Shown one piece after another: positions 1-8,734 of a stretch of DNA of 64,000 nucleotides. Source of the DNA: Salibaculum griseiflavum (lineage in GTDB: Bacteria; Pseudomonadota; Alphaproteobacteria; Rhodobacterales; Rhodobacteraceae); contig NZ_QETF01000005.1 of assembly GCF_003129565.1 (NCBI RefSeq), positions 62,001 to 126,000 of the forward strand, given 5' to 3'. How positions within the stretch are numbered: the stretch's first letter is position 1; each line of letters begins with the position of its first letter. The notes beneath the pieces were generated by a model. The model saw only the letters and a list, made by a program, of their open reading frames with translations. It was not told the DNA's origin and searched no databases. Position numbers and translations under genes: made by a program.

Positions 1-179
1 TCTTCCATGACGGCGCGTCGGTCCTCGGGCGTCATCCGCGCCCAGCTGCCGATTTCCTCGATCGACCGGTGGCACCCGGTGCAGATACGGGCCTCGGGGT
101 GGATCACGCAGACCTTGATGCAGGGGCTTTCGATTTCCGCCCGCTTCCAGATGTGATCGGTATGTTCCGGTCTTGTCAT
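1..179 (-). CDS. DUF1289 domain protein, 3' end outside window
   Basis: The reading frame starts at the ATG at 179 and runs off the window edge at position 1, so only about 59 residues are visible. The peptide has the DUF1289 pattern: an early SPCIKVC motif, then a CTGCHRSIEEI motif and a W-x-R-M-T-P-E-R block. These four spaced cysteines probably bind a metal. The start overlaps the stop of ruvX by four bases (ATGA), so it is the last visible gene of a ccmI-ruvX-DUF1289 operon. The function of the family is not established. Confidence 0.85.
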   Translation of the reverse strand, partial: MTRPEHTDHIWKRAEIESPCIKVCVIHPEARICTGCHRSIEEIGSWARMTPEDRRAVME

Positions 180-652
180 GATCCCGCCCTGATGTTGCGC
201 ATGCGATCCAGCATGCCTTGCAGGATAACACCGGCGGCGACGTGGTCTATGACCTCTGCGCGACGTTTTCGTGTCGCATCCGCCTCCAGCAGGGCCCGTT
301 CGGCGGCCACCGTGGACAATCTTTCGTCCCAATAGGTGATCGGCAGGTCGGTCATGCGCGAGAGGTTGCGGGCGAAGGCGCGGGTGGATTGGGCGCGCGG
401 GCCCTCGGTCCCGTCCATGTTGCGCGGCAGGCCCAGGACCAGCCCACCCACCTGGCGCTTGGCAACAATCGCCAGAAGCGCCTCGGCATCGACGGTGAAT
501 TTCTTGCGCTTGATGGTCTCAAGCGGGGTGGCCACGGTGTGCAGGCTGTCGGAGACCGCGACGCCGATGGTCTTGGTGCCAAGGTCCAGACCGGCAAGGG
601 GGGCCATGGGCGACAGGGCGGCAATGAACTCCTCGGGCGTTTCGTGGATCAT
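176..652 (-). CDS. ruvX: Holliday junction resolvase-like YqgF/RuvX
   Basis: Predicted 158 residues. The N-terminal LAGLDLGTKTIGVAVSD is the RNase H-like strand with the first catalytic Asp. VLGLPRNMDGTEGPRAQ and the YWDERLST and IDHVAAGVIL segments give the other acidic positions of the YqgF fold. The family acts in pre-16S rRNA end processing and was also proposed as a Holliday junction resolvase. The start at 652 is chosen because it overlaps the ccmI stop by four bases (ATGA) and fits the family length; the longer frame upstream is an Arg-rich shadow of ccmI. Confidence 0.92.
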   Translation of the reverse strand: MIHETPEEFIAALSPMAPLAGLDLGTKTIGVAVSDSLHTVATPLETIKRKKFTVDAEALLAIVAKRQVGGLVLGLPRNMDGTEGPRAQSTRAFARNLSRMTDLPITYWDERLSTVAAERALLEADATRKRRAEVIDHVAAGVILQGMLDRMRNIRAGS

Positions 653-2103
653 TCGGCGACACCGGCGGCGCGCGCGGCGCTGCGGATCGTGCCGATGGCC
701 GCGTCGGAGGCGGCGAACACCTCTTGCGCTTCGCCCCAGATGGCCGCGGCCCGTTCGGTCTCGCCCAACACACCAAGCGCGCGGATCAGCTGGGCCCATT
801 CCTCGGGAGGGCCGCCCTCGTTGGCGAGCCGCTCCGAAAGGGACGAGACCATGCCGCCGATCATCGCCGCGCGGTCCTCTTCGGACATGTCCTGGGCAGC
901 AGCCATATCGGCGGCGGAGGGGCCACGCGTCTGGGTCTCGGGCAGGGTGTAATCCTTGCCCGCCAGCCAGGCCACGTCCTCGATCTGGCCGGCGGCCATG
1001 GTGTAGTGCAGGGTGCCCGGCGTTCCGGTTTCGATCACGCGGCGGTAGAAGTTGAAAGCGCGGTCCGGCCGGTCCGTCTGGTAATAGAGCAGCCCCGCGT
1101 AATAGAGCGCGGCCGGATTGCCCTCGTCGCGCTGCAACAGGCGCACGGCGATGGTTTCGGCCTCGGGCGTGACAATACCGCCCGCCGCGCTGACCAGGTA
1201 GTCCAGCAAATCCTGGTAGTCGGCGGGCACGGCGTTTTCGCCGACGGCGGCGAGATACCGTTCCTGGGCGCGGGCCGCAGCCTGGAAATGGCCGATCGAA
1301 CGGGCATCCAGCGCCATGGCCTGCCAGAGGTCGGTGCGGGCGTCGCGATCCTCGGCCACCTCGCCGATGAGGGCTTGGAGGTCCGGGCTGACCGCGCCGT
1401 CATCAGCGATGAACCGATAGAAGGCGAGCCGGTAGCGGTCGGTCTCGGTGGCCTCTTCACCCTTGAGCGCGACAACGCGGGTTTGGGCCTGTGCCGCCCC
1501 CTCGAAATTCAGCAGGCGGCCTTCGTTGTCGGCCAGCAATTGCCATCCGTTCAGATCGTCGGGCCGGGTCGGGACGATCTCGCGCAGGCGCTCGATCATC
1601 TCGCGCACGTCGTCACCGACCTGGGCGGTCGCGGCGATCTTGTCGGTGATCCGGGCCTCGGCCTCGCGCTGGGTCGGGCGGCCTTCCCGCAATTCCTCCG
1701 CACGCAGCAGACGTTCCGAACGCGGCTGGTCCGCATAGCCCGGCGCCCCCAGTTCCACATAGCCCCAGATACCGGCCCCCGCGATTCCGAGAACGGTGAC
1801 GACGGCCAGCGCCCGGTTCAGCCCCTGGGGCGCGTCGCTCGTGGCGCGCGAACCGGCCTTGTCGGCGGCCAGCAAGCGGCGGGCGATTTCTGTGCGGGTG
1901 CGCTCGGCCTCTTCGGAATTCAGCACGCCCCTTGCCAGGTCGCGCTCGACTTCTTCGAGCTGCGACTTGTAGATGTCGATATCGGTCACCTCGTCGACCG
2001 GGTCGTCTGACCGGCGGCGGATCAAAGGTGCGACGAGCGCGGCGAGGGTAAGCGCCACCAAAACGGCGGTCGCGACCCAGAATATCCAAGGGTATTGTTC
2101 CAT
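649..2103 (-). CDS. ccmI: c-type cytochrome biogenesis protein CcmI
   Basis: Predicted 484 residues. The N-terminus (residues about 5-30) is a transmembrane segment followed by a short second hydrophobic region near residue 100. The cytoplasmic loop between them has the typical DIDIYKSQLEEVERDLARGVL sequence that defines the CcmI/CycH N-terminal domain. The long periplasmic C-terminus carries TPR-like helices (for example PAALYYAGLLYYQTDRPDRA). CcmI holds apocytochrome c and presents it to the CcmF haem lyase in system I maturation. No other ccm genes are in the window. It is divergent from soxB. Confidence 0.9.
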   Translation of the reverse strand: MEQYPWIFWVATAVLVALTLAALVAPLIRRRSDDPVDEVTDIDIYKSQLEEVERDLARGVLNSEEAERTRTEIARRLLAADKAGSRATSDAPQGLNRALAVVTVLGIAGAGIWGYVELGAPGYADQPRSERLLRAEELREGRPTQREAEARITDKIAATAQVGDDVREMIERLREIVPTRPDDLNGWQLLADNEGRLLNFEGAAQAQTRVVALKGEEATETDRYRLAFYRFIADDGAVSPDLQALIGEVAEDRDARTDLWQAMALDARSIGHFQAAARAQERYLAAVGENAVPADYQDLLDYLVSAAGGIVTPEAETIAVRLLQRDEGNPAALYYAGLLYYQTDRPDRAFNFYRRVIETGTPGTLHYTMAAGQIEDVAWLAGKDYTLPETQTRGPSAADMAAAQDMSEEDRAAMIGGMVSSLSERLANEGGPPEEWAQLIRALGVLGETERAAAIWGEAQEVFAASDAAIGTIRSAARAAGVAE

Positions 2104-2287
2104 AGCCCACCCGATGTAGCCTGTGGCGTGGCGCGAAAAAAGACCTTCCGTTCGGCTTTTCCGCGGCAAATTGGCGTTCGGTGATCGGCTTGTCGGAAAC
2201 GCGCATCCAAATGCCGCCGTGGGTATCCTTGAACGCGGGCCCATGTATCAGAACCATGACGAGACGATTCCACGCGAGAGTGAGCCC
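2104..2287. promoter_or_regulatory. divergent intergenic region ccmI / soxB
   Basis: This 184-base gap separates the ccmI start from the soxB start and must contain both promoters. No convincing sigma-70 boxes or operator palindromes stand out by eye. Frames reading through it are extensions of the flanking genes without family similarity. Confidence 0.4.
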
Positions 2288-3532
2288 ATGAGACGCTTTT
2301 CCGCCTTCGCCATCGCCCGAGAGGCCGCCCGCCACCATTCCGGTTGGGAACGGCATTGGCGCTCTCCGACCCCGAAAAAGCACTATGATGCAATCATCAT
2401 CGGGGCAGGCGGCCACGGGTTGGCCACCGCCTATCACCTTGGCAAGGATCACGGCATCACCAATGTCGCGGTGCTGGAAAAGGGCTGGCTGGGCGGCGGC
2501 AATACCGGCCGCAACACCACGATCATCCGCTCCAACTACCTGCAGGATCCGTCGGCGGCGATCTACGAAAAGGCGCGCAGCCTCTATGAAACCCTCAGCC
2601 AGGACCTGAACTACAACGTGATGTACAGCCCCCGCGGCGTGATCATGCTGGCCCAGACCGAGCACGAGGTGCGTGGCTACCTGCGCACGGCCCATGCCAA
2701 TGCCCTGCAGGGGGTGCAAACCGAATTCATCAGCCCCCAGCGGGTCAAGGAACTGGTGCCGATCATCAACCTTGAGGGGCCGCGCTACCCCGTTCTTGGC
2801 GGTCTCTGGCAGGCCCGTGCGGGCACCGCGCGCCATGACGCCGTGGCCTGGGGCTATGCCCGCGCCTGTTCCGACATGGGCATGGACATCATCCAGAAAT
2901 GCGAAGTCACCGGCATCAAGCGCGATGGCGACAAGGTGACCGGCGTGGAAACGACGCTGGGCGATATCTGCTGCAACAAGCTGGGCATCGTCGTGGCGGG
3001 GCATTCCGGGGTCATGGCCGAAAAGGCCGGGTTCCGCCTGCCCATCGAAAGCGTGGCGCTTCAGGCGCTGGTGTCAGAGCCGATCAAACCCTGCATGGAC
3101 GTGGTGGTGATGGCCAACACGGTGCATGGCTACATGTCCCAGTCCGACAAGGGAGAAATGGTGATCGGCGGCGGCGCGGATGGCTACAACAACTACACCC
3201 AGCGCGGCTCTTTCCACCATATCGAGGAAACCGTGCGGGCGCTGGTCGAGACCTTCCCGATGATCAGCCGCCTCAAGATGCTGCGGCAATGGGGTGGGAT
3301 CGTGGATATGACCGGCGACCGGTCCCCAATCATCTCGAAAACCCCGGTCGAGGGCGTCTTCGTCAATTGCGGCTGGGGCACCGGCGGCTTCAAGGCGATC
3401 CCGGGTTCGGGCTATGCCATGGCCGAGCTTATGGCCAAGGGCGGCTCTCCGCTGGCCGATGAATTCAGCATGTGGCGATTCCGCGAAGGCAAGTTCATTG
3501 ATGAATCAGTGGCCGCGGGGGTGGCGCATTGA
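2288..3532 (+). CDS. soxB: sarcosine oxidase beta subunit
   Basis: Predicted 414 residues, the usual length for the beta subunit of heterotetrameric sarcosine oxidase. The ADP-binding FAD motif appears as AIIIGAGGHGLATAYHL near residue 37, followed by VLEKGWLGGGNTGRNTT typical of SoxB. The C-terminal CGWGTGGFKAIPGSG closes the FAD domain. The beta subunit carries FAD and the covalent FMN and oxidises sarcosine to glycine, with formaldehyde or 5,10-methylene-THF as one-carbon product. It is first in soxBDAG. The start at 2288 (MRRFSAF) matches the family N-terminus; the longer frame overlaps the promoter region. Confidence 0.95.
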   Translation: MRRFSAFAIAREAARHHSGWERHWRSPTPKKHYDAIIIGAGGHGLATAYHLGKDHGITNVAVLEKGWLGGGNTGRNTTIIRSNYLQDPSAAIYEKARSLYETLSQDLNYNVMYSPRGVIMLAQTEHEVRGYLRTAHANALQGVQTEFISPQRVKELVPIINLEGPRYPVLGGLWQARAGTARHDAVAWGYARACSDMGMDIIQKCEVTGIKRDGDKVTGVETTLGDICCNKLGIVVAGHSGVMAEKAGFRLPIESVALQALVSEPIKPCMDVVVMANTVHGYMSQSDKGEMVIGGGADGYNNYTQRGSFHHIEETVRALVETFPMISRLKMLRQWGGIVDMTGDRSPIISKTPVEGVFVNCGWGTGGFKAIPGSGYAMAELMAKGGSPLADEFSMWRFREGKFIDESVAAGVAH

Positions 3533-3555
3533 TGGACCGTGCCTTGTTCCCTTTC

Positions 3556-3608
3556 GGCGATGCGTGCATCGCCGATCGCGCCCGACCCGCCCCCTGGGCG
3601 GGCGCGAT
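3556..3608 (+). promoter_or_regulatory. two tandem hairpins between soxB and soxD
   Basis: Bases 3556-3573 form a perfect 8-bp stem with a 2-base loop (GGCGATGC / GCATCGCC). Bases 3575-3584 pair perfectly with 3599-3608 (ATCGCGCCCG / CGGGCGCGAT). Neither is followed by a T tract, so a processing or mRNA-stability element is likelier than a terminator. The hairpins lie inside a 43-codon frame (3532-3663) whose ATG overlaps the soxB stop; it shows no recognisable protein. Confidence 0.55.
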
Positions 3609-3667
3609 TTCATCGCCCCCACCCACGTGCCGGGCGCGAAGCTCACTCAGGAAGGAAGGGTAGCCCA

Positions 3668-3997
3668 ATGCTGATCCTTGAATGCCCCTATTGTGGCGTC
3701 ACCGGGGAAGAGACGGAATTTCACGGCGGCGGCGAAGCGCATCTGACGCGCCATGGGCCCGGCTCCTCGGATGACGATTTCGAAAACTACCTGTTTCTGC
3801 GCGAGAACCCGCGCGGCGTGCATTTCGAACGCTGGCGCCATGTGAACGGCTGCGGTAAGTGGTTCCACGCCGCCCGCGACACCGCCACGCTCGAGGTCTT
3901 CGGCACCTATTCCGCCCAGACCACCGAGCCGCCGCAAGACATCAAAGACGCCATCACGGCCAAGCGCCCCGGCTGGTCCTGGAGGGAATTCAAGTGA
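3668..3997 (+). CDS. soxD: sarcosine oxidase delta subunit
   Basis: Predicted 109 residues. The protein opens MLILECPYCG and has ETEFHGGGEAH, RWRHVNGCGKWFH and FGTYSA, all hallmarks of the small zinc-binding SoxD subunit. The zinc ligands are C6, C9 and a Cys/His pair further on. Start 3668 follows an AAGGAAGGG ribosome-binding site. It overlaps soxA by four bases (GTGA). Confidence 0.95.
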   Translation: MLILECPYCGVTGEETEFHGGGEAHLTRHGPGSSDDDFENYLFLRENPRGVHFERWRHVNGCGKWFHAARDTATLEVFGTYSAQTTEPPQDIKDAITAKRPGWSWREFK

Positions 3998-6900
3998 GCA
4001 CACGTCTGGCACAGGGCGGGCGGTTCATCGACCGGTCGCAGAAGCAGCATTTCACCTTTGACGGCAAGCAAATGACCGGCTTTGCCGGGGATACGCTCGC
4101 CTCGGGGCTTCTGGCCAATGACCAGATGCTCGTGGGCCGGTCCTTCAAGTATCACCGCCCGCGTGGCATCGTGGCCTCGGGCGCGGAAGAGCCCAACGCG
4201 CTGGTCAATATGGGGCAGGGCGCCCGGTTCGAGCCGAACCAGCGTGCCACCACGACCGAACTGTTCGAAGGGCTGAAGGCCGGGTCGCAGAACCACTTTC
4301 CCAGCCTCGAATTCGATATCGGGGTGATCAACAATTCGCTGGCGCGGTTTCTGCCCTCGGGCTTCTATTACAAGATGTTCATCCATCCGCGCCCGCTGTG
4401 GAAACATGTCTATGAACCCTTCATCCGCCAGTCGGCGGGGCTGGGCAAGGCACCGGACAAGGAAACCCGCGACGCCGACACTTACGAGCATTTCTATGCC
4501 TTCGTGGACGTGCTGGTTGTTGGCGGTGGCGTGGCGGGCCTGTCCGCCGCGCTGGCCGCGGGGCGCGCCGGGGCAAAGGTGCTGCTGGTTGAACAGACCG
4601 CGCAATGGGGCGGCCGTGCGCCGGTGGACGGCGCCGAGATCGACGGAAAGCCTGCCGATGACTGGGTCAAGGATGCCCTTCAAGAGCTTGAAAGCCTTGA
4701 GAATGTTCAGATCCGCACCCGCCTGATGGGCGCCGGGGTCTATGACCATGGCTACGTGCTGGCCTATGAGCGTCTGACCGATCATGCGCCCGAGATGGAC
4801 GGCCCGCGTCACCGGCTCTGGCGCATCCGGGCCAAGCAGGTGGTCACCGCCACCGGTGCGATCGAGCGGCCCTTGTCCTTTGCCGGAAACGACCTGCCCG
4901 GCGTCATGCTGGCCAGCGCCGTGCGCGATTACGTCGTGAACTACGCGGTCAGCCCCGGCGACCGCACCGTGGTCGTCACCAATAACGATGACGCCTATCG
5001 CACCGCCTTTGTCCTCAAGGCCGCCGGTCTCGAAGTGCCCGCGATCATCGACGCGCGGGCCGAGGCCGGGGCCATGGCCAAACGCGCCGAAGCCGAGGGC
5101 ATCAAGGTGCTGCTGGGCAAGGGGATTGCCAAGGTCAAGGGTGGCAAGCGGGTCGAAGGCGTGGCGATCTGCGCGCAGGCCGGCGAGGGCGCCGTGCTGG
5201 ACGAGATCAAGTGCGACGCGGTCGCCATGTCGGGTGGCTGGTCGCCGGTTGTGCACCTGTGGTCCCATTGCGGCGGCAAGCTGATCTGGGACGAGGCCCA
5301 CGCCCATTTCCGCCCCGATCCCGACCGCGCCCCCACTGGCGCGCAGGGCGAGGCTTTCGTGCTGACCGCGGGCATCGCCCATGGCGCCATGTCCACCCGC
5401 GACGCGGTCGCAAATGCCCATGAGGCCGGCGCGGCCGCTGCCAAAGCGACGGGCGCCAAGGGCAAGCCGGGCAAGGTGCCGCAGGGCGACGCGCCCGAGG
5501 AAAGCCCGATGCAACCGGTCTGGATGATGCCGCAGGGCGCCAGCTACAAGCTGCGCTCCAAGATGTGGCTGGACTACCAGAACGACGTGAAGGTGTCCGA
5601 CGTGCAGCTGGCCGCGCAAGAGGGCTATGAATCGGTCGAGCATACCAAGCGCTACACTACGCTGGGCATGGCCACCGATCAGGGTAAGCTAAGCAATATC
5701 AACGGATTGGCGGTGCTTTCTGATGCTCTGGGTCAACCGATTCCGGCCACTGGCACCACCACCTTCCGCCCGCCCTATACCCCCATCTCCATGGGCGCGA
5801 TCGCGGGCGAGGCACGGGGCGAGATCTTCCAGCCGCTGCGCCGGACGCCGATCCATGACTGGCACGAAGAAAACGGCGCCGCATGGGAGCCTGTGGGCCA
5901 TTGGAAACGGCCCTATTGCTATCCGCGCGATGGCGAAAGCAAGCACGACGCGGTCATGCGCGAGGTCGCCAATACCCGCGAGAAGCTGGGCCTGCTCGAT
6001 GCCTCGACCCTTGGCAAGATCATCGTCAAGGGGCCGGATGCGGGCAAGTTCATGGACATGCTCTACACCAACATGATGAGCACCCTGAAGGTGGGCCGCT
6101 GCCGCTATGGCCTGATGTGTTCGGAAAACGGTTTCCTAAGCGATGATGGCGTCGTGGCGCGGCTCGATGAGGACACGTTCCTGTGCCACACCACCTCGGG
6201 CGGGGCCGAAAGCGTTCATGCCCATATGGAGGAATGGCTGCAAACCGAATGGTGGGACTGGAAGGTCTATGTCGCCAACGTGACCGAGCAATACGCCCAG
6301 GTCGCGGTCGTCGGCCCCAATGCCCGCAAGGTGCTGGAAAAGCTCGGGTCCGACATCGACCTGTCTGCCGAGGCGCTGACCTTCATGGGGTGGACCGAAG
6401 GCAAGATCGGCGGCTTTGACGCGCGGGTCTTCCGCATCTCGTTCTCGGGTGAGCTGTCCTACGAGATCGCCGTGCCCGCCAGCCAGGGCCGCGCCTTCTG
6501 GGATGCGCTTTACGCGGCGGGGCAGGAATTCGGCGTCATGCCCTATGGCACCGAATGCCTGCACATCATGCGCGCCGAGAAAGGGTTCATCATGATCGGT
6601 GATGAAACCGATGGCACGGTGATTCCGCAGGATCTGGGGCTGCATTGGGCGATCTCGAAGAAGAAGGACGATTATATCGGCAAGCGCGCCCAGGAACGCA
6701 GCCACATGGTCGATCCCGACCGCTGGCAGCTGGTGGGCCTGGAAACGCTGGATGGCTCGGTCATTCCGGACGGCGCCTATGCCGCCGCGCCGGGCACCAA
6801 TGCCAATGGCCAGCGCAACACCGAGGGCCGTGTGACATCGACCTACCATTCGCCCACGCTGGGCCGGGGCATCGCCATGGGCCTTGTCCACAAGGGGCCG

Positions 6901-7011
6901 GATCGGATGGGCGAAACCATTACCTTCGTCAAGACCGATGGGTCGGAGGTGAAAGCCAGGATCGTCAGCCCGGTCTTCTATGACCCGGACGGGGAGAAGC
7001 AGAATGTCTGA
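3994..7011 (+). CDS. soxA: sarcosine oxidase alpha subunit
   Basis: Predicted 1005 residues from a GTG start that overlaps the soxD stop (GTGA); the earlier in-frame ATG lies inside soxD. The N-terminal part has the 2Fe-2S-like fold without cysteines (TFDGKQMTGFAGDTLASGLLAN), then an NAD-binding motif VLVVGGGVAGLSAALAAG. The C-terminal third is a folate-binding GcvT-like domain with YGTECLHIMRAEKGF and TDGTVIPQDLGL. In the complex, alpha carries NAD and channels the one-carbon unit to tetrahydrofolate. Confidence 0.95.
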   Translation: MSTRLAQGGRFIDRSQKQHFTFDGKQMTGFAGDTLASGLLANDQMLVGRSFKYHRPRGIVASGAEEPNALVNMGQGARFEPNQRATTTELFEGLKAGSQNHFPSLEFDIGVINNSLARFLPSGFYYKMFIHPRPLWKHVYEPFIRQSAGLGKAPDKETRDADTYEHFYAFVDVLVVGGGVAGLSAALAAGRAGAKVLLVEQTAQWGGRAPVDGAEIDGKPADDWVKDALQELESLENVQIRTRLMGAGVYDHGYVLAYERLTDHAPEMDGPRHRLWRIRAKQVVTATGAIERPLSFAGNDLPGVMLASAVRDYVVNYAVSPGDRTVVVTNNDDAYRTAFVLKAAGLEVPAIIDARAEAGAMAKRAEAEGIKVLLGKGIAKVKGGKRVEGVAICAQAGEGAVLDEIKCDAVAMSGGWSPVVHLWSHCGGKLIWDEAHAHFRPDPDRAPTGAQGEAFVLTAGIAHGAMSTRDAVANAHEAGAAAAKATGAKGKPGKVPQGDAPEESPMQPVWMMPQGASYKLRSKMWLDYQNDVKVSDVQLAAQEGYESVEHTKRYTTLGMATDQGKLSNINGLAVLSDALGQPIPATGTTTFRPPYTPISMGAIAGEARGEIFQPLRRTPIHDWHEENGAAWEPVGHWKRPYCYPRDGESKHDAVMREVANTREKLGLLDASTLGKIIVKGPDAGKFMDMLYTNMMSTLKVGRCRYGLMCSENGFLSDDGVVARLDEDTFLCHTTSGGAESVHAHMEEWLQTEWWDWKVYVANVTEQYAQVAVVGPNARKVLEKLGSDIDLSAEALTFMGWTEGKIGGFDARVFRISFSGELSYEIAVPASQGRAFWDALYAAGQEFGVMPYGTECLHIMRAEKGFIMIGDETDGTVIPQDLGLHWAISKKKDDYIGKRAQERSHMVDPDRWQLVGLETLDGSVIPDGAYAAAPGTNANGQRNTEGRVTSTYHSPTLGRGIAMGLVHKGPDRMGETITFVKTDGSEVKARIVSPVFYDPDGEKQNV

Positions 7012-7564
7012 GACCAGCGCATTGAATGGCCGCGGGACCGAAGGAACCACCACGGTCCGCGATACAGGGCTTCAGGGCATGATCACCCTGCGCGGCAATC
7101 TCGCCTCGACCAAGCTCAAGGCGATCTGCAAGGAGATCACGGGCCAGCCCATGCCCAAGGCGGGGCAGGCCCATGTGTCCGGCGATACCGGGCTGGCCTG
7201 GATGTCACCGGATGAATTGCTGGTGCTTGTTCCCCATGGGCAAGCGGCCGATGCTGTCGCCCGGATCGACGCGGCATTGGCCGGGCAGCATTTCCTGGCG
7301 GTGAACGTGTCCGACGCCCGCGCGCTGATCGCGGTCGAGGGGGCTGGCGCGCGCGAGGTCATCGCCCGGCTCTGCCCGGTGGACATGTCGCCCGAAGCTT
7401 TCGGACCCGGCGCGTTCCGCCGCACCCGCATGGCCCAGATCCCGGCGGCGTTCTGGATGGAACAGGACGGATCGCTGCGGGTGATCTGTTTCCGTTCGGT
7501 CGCGGAATATGCCTTTGGGCTTCTGTCAACGGCGGCGAAGTCTCCGGCGGTCGGTTTCCTTTGA
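7004..7564 (+). CDS. soxG: sarcosine oxidase gamma subunit
   Basis: Predicted 186 residues. It overlaps the soxA end by eight bases. The sequence has the SoxG features GMITLRGNL, LAWMSPDELLVL and CPVDMSPEAFGPG, with RTRMAQIPAAFW near the C-terminus. The subunit is structural, related to the folate-binding domain of alpha, and completes the soxBDAG operon. No serine hydroxymethyltransferase or formyltetrahydrofolate deformylase gene, often found with this operon, lies next to it here. Confidence 0.93.
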   Translation: MSETSALNGRGTEGTTTVRDTGLQGMITLRGNLASTKLKAICKEITGQPMPKAGQAHVSGDTGLAWMSPDELLVLVPHGQAADAVARIDAALAGQHFLAVNVSDARALIAVEGAGAREVIARLCPVDMSPEAFGPGAFRRTRMAQIPAAFWMEQDGSLRVICFRSVAEYAFGLLSTAAKSPAVGFL

Positions 7565-7674
7565 TCCTGCGCCCCCGAAAAGGGGGACGCGGTCAAAAAA
7601 ACGCCTTATTTGCCCGCGATATGTAGCCTGAACCCCGGAGAACACGGGGCAGGCAACATATCTGGCAGGTTTCA

Positions 7675-8706
7675 ATGCGTCCGTTTTACGAGCAATACCA
7701 CTATGACCGGCGTCCGCGCAAAAAGGTGGGTGACGCCTATATCAAGGATTTCGTGACCGATTTCATGAATTGGCACGAAGAAAACATCGCCGAAACGCCG
7801 CACGCGGCCACCGGCAAGGTGCACATGACCGCCCATAGCCAGCTGGACAAGGGTGATTTCCGCAAGGTCGTCCGCCGTGGTATCGGTGGCTATTTCAAGG
7901 CCACCGGCGAATGGCCCGATTTCCGCAGCCCCAAGACCTTCGGGGCGATGAACGTGCTGCACGCGCTGCTGATGCCGATGCCAAAGGTGCAGCCCGCCGA
8001 CAAGCTGCAAGTCGGCCGCTATATCCCCAAGAAGCTGGCCAACCGGGTCCAGACCGCGCGGATCGTCAAGAAATGGGCCAAGGGCGAAGAGGTCTCTTTC
8101 GAGGGCATCGCGCCGGGCAGCTATTATTTCAAGGCCAACCACGGCAGCCATTTCAACATCAAGGTGAACATCCCCTGTTCCGAGGACGAGATGGCGCATA
8201 TCCGCAGCGAGGCGAAGCGCTGGCTGTCGATCAGCTATGGCCTCAATTCCTGCCAATGGTGGTATCGTTTCATCCCGCCTCATGTCTTTCTGGAAGAGGA
8301 TCTCAATGACGGGCTCTCCGACGGCCCGATCACCGATTTCCGTTTCCACATGATCAACGGGCGCATGGCGCTGTTGCAGATGGATGTGGGCCACCAGACC
8401 GAGGATCGGCACAACCCGATCTATGACGAGAACCTGAATTACCTGCCCTATGATTTCCTGCGCGAGAACCTGCGCGAGGAGCCGCTTCCCGAAGGCACGG
8501 ACAGAGCCCGTGACGTGGCCATCGAACTGGGCAGCAAGTACCAGTATTGCCGCGTCGATCTCTATCAGAAGGGCGACGAGATCTATTTGGGCGAGCTGAC
8601 CTTCCTGCCGAATGCCGGGCGCCGCCATGTCCGCGCTCCCGAGCTGGACGAATTGATTTCGTCCTATTGGGAACGGCAGATGCCACGCTTCACCCGGATC
8701 AACTAG
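7675..8706 (+). CDS. TupA-like ATP-grasp protein
   Basis: Predicted 343 residues. The central SYYFKANHGSHFNIKV region resembles the lysine and glycine-rich nucleotide loop of TupA-like ATP-grasp proteins, and YQYCRVDLYQKGDEIYLGELTFLPNAG is the C-terminal metal/ATP-binding block of that family (D and E/N ligands). Such proteins ligate or transfer groups during teichuronopeptide or polysaccharide assembly. Convergent with a glycosyltransferase-sulfotransferase cluster, so a role in surface glycan synthesis is inferred. The acceptor is unknown. Confidence 0.8.
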   Translation: MRPFYEQYHYDRRPRKKVGDAYIKDFVTDFMNWHEENIAETPHAATGKVHMTAHSQLDKGDFRKVVRRGIGGYFKATGEWPDFRSPKTFGAMNVLHALLMPMPKVQPADKLQVGRYIPKKLANRVQTARIVKKWAKGEEVSFEGIAPGSYYFKANHGSHFNIKVNIPCSEDEMAHIRSEAKRWLSISYGLNSCQWWYRFIPPHVFLEEDLNDGLSDGPITDFRFHMINGRMALLQMDVGHQTEDRHNPIYDENLNYLPYDFLRENLREEPLPEGTDRARDVAIELGSKYQYCRVDLYQKGDEIYLGELTFLPNAGRRHVRAPELDELISSYWERQMPRFTRIN

Positions 8707-8734
8707 GGGGCAGGCCCTTGGGAGGGCTGGCCGC

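Noticed and set aside
3994-7011. soxA/soxB/soxD as thiosulfate-oxidation genes
   Set aside because: The gene symbols coincide, but the proteins are sarcosine oxidase subunits (FAD, folate and zinc motifs, no haem CxxCH).
7563-7598. Terminator after soxG
   Set aside because: CCCCC/GGGGG hairpin exists, but it is followed by A rather than T on the plus strand, so it is not a normal terminator in that direction.
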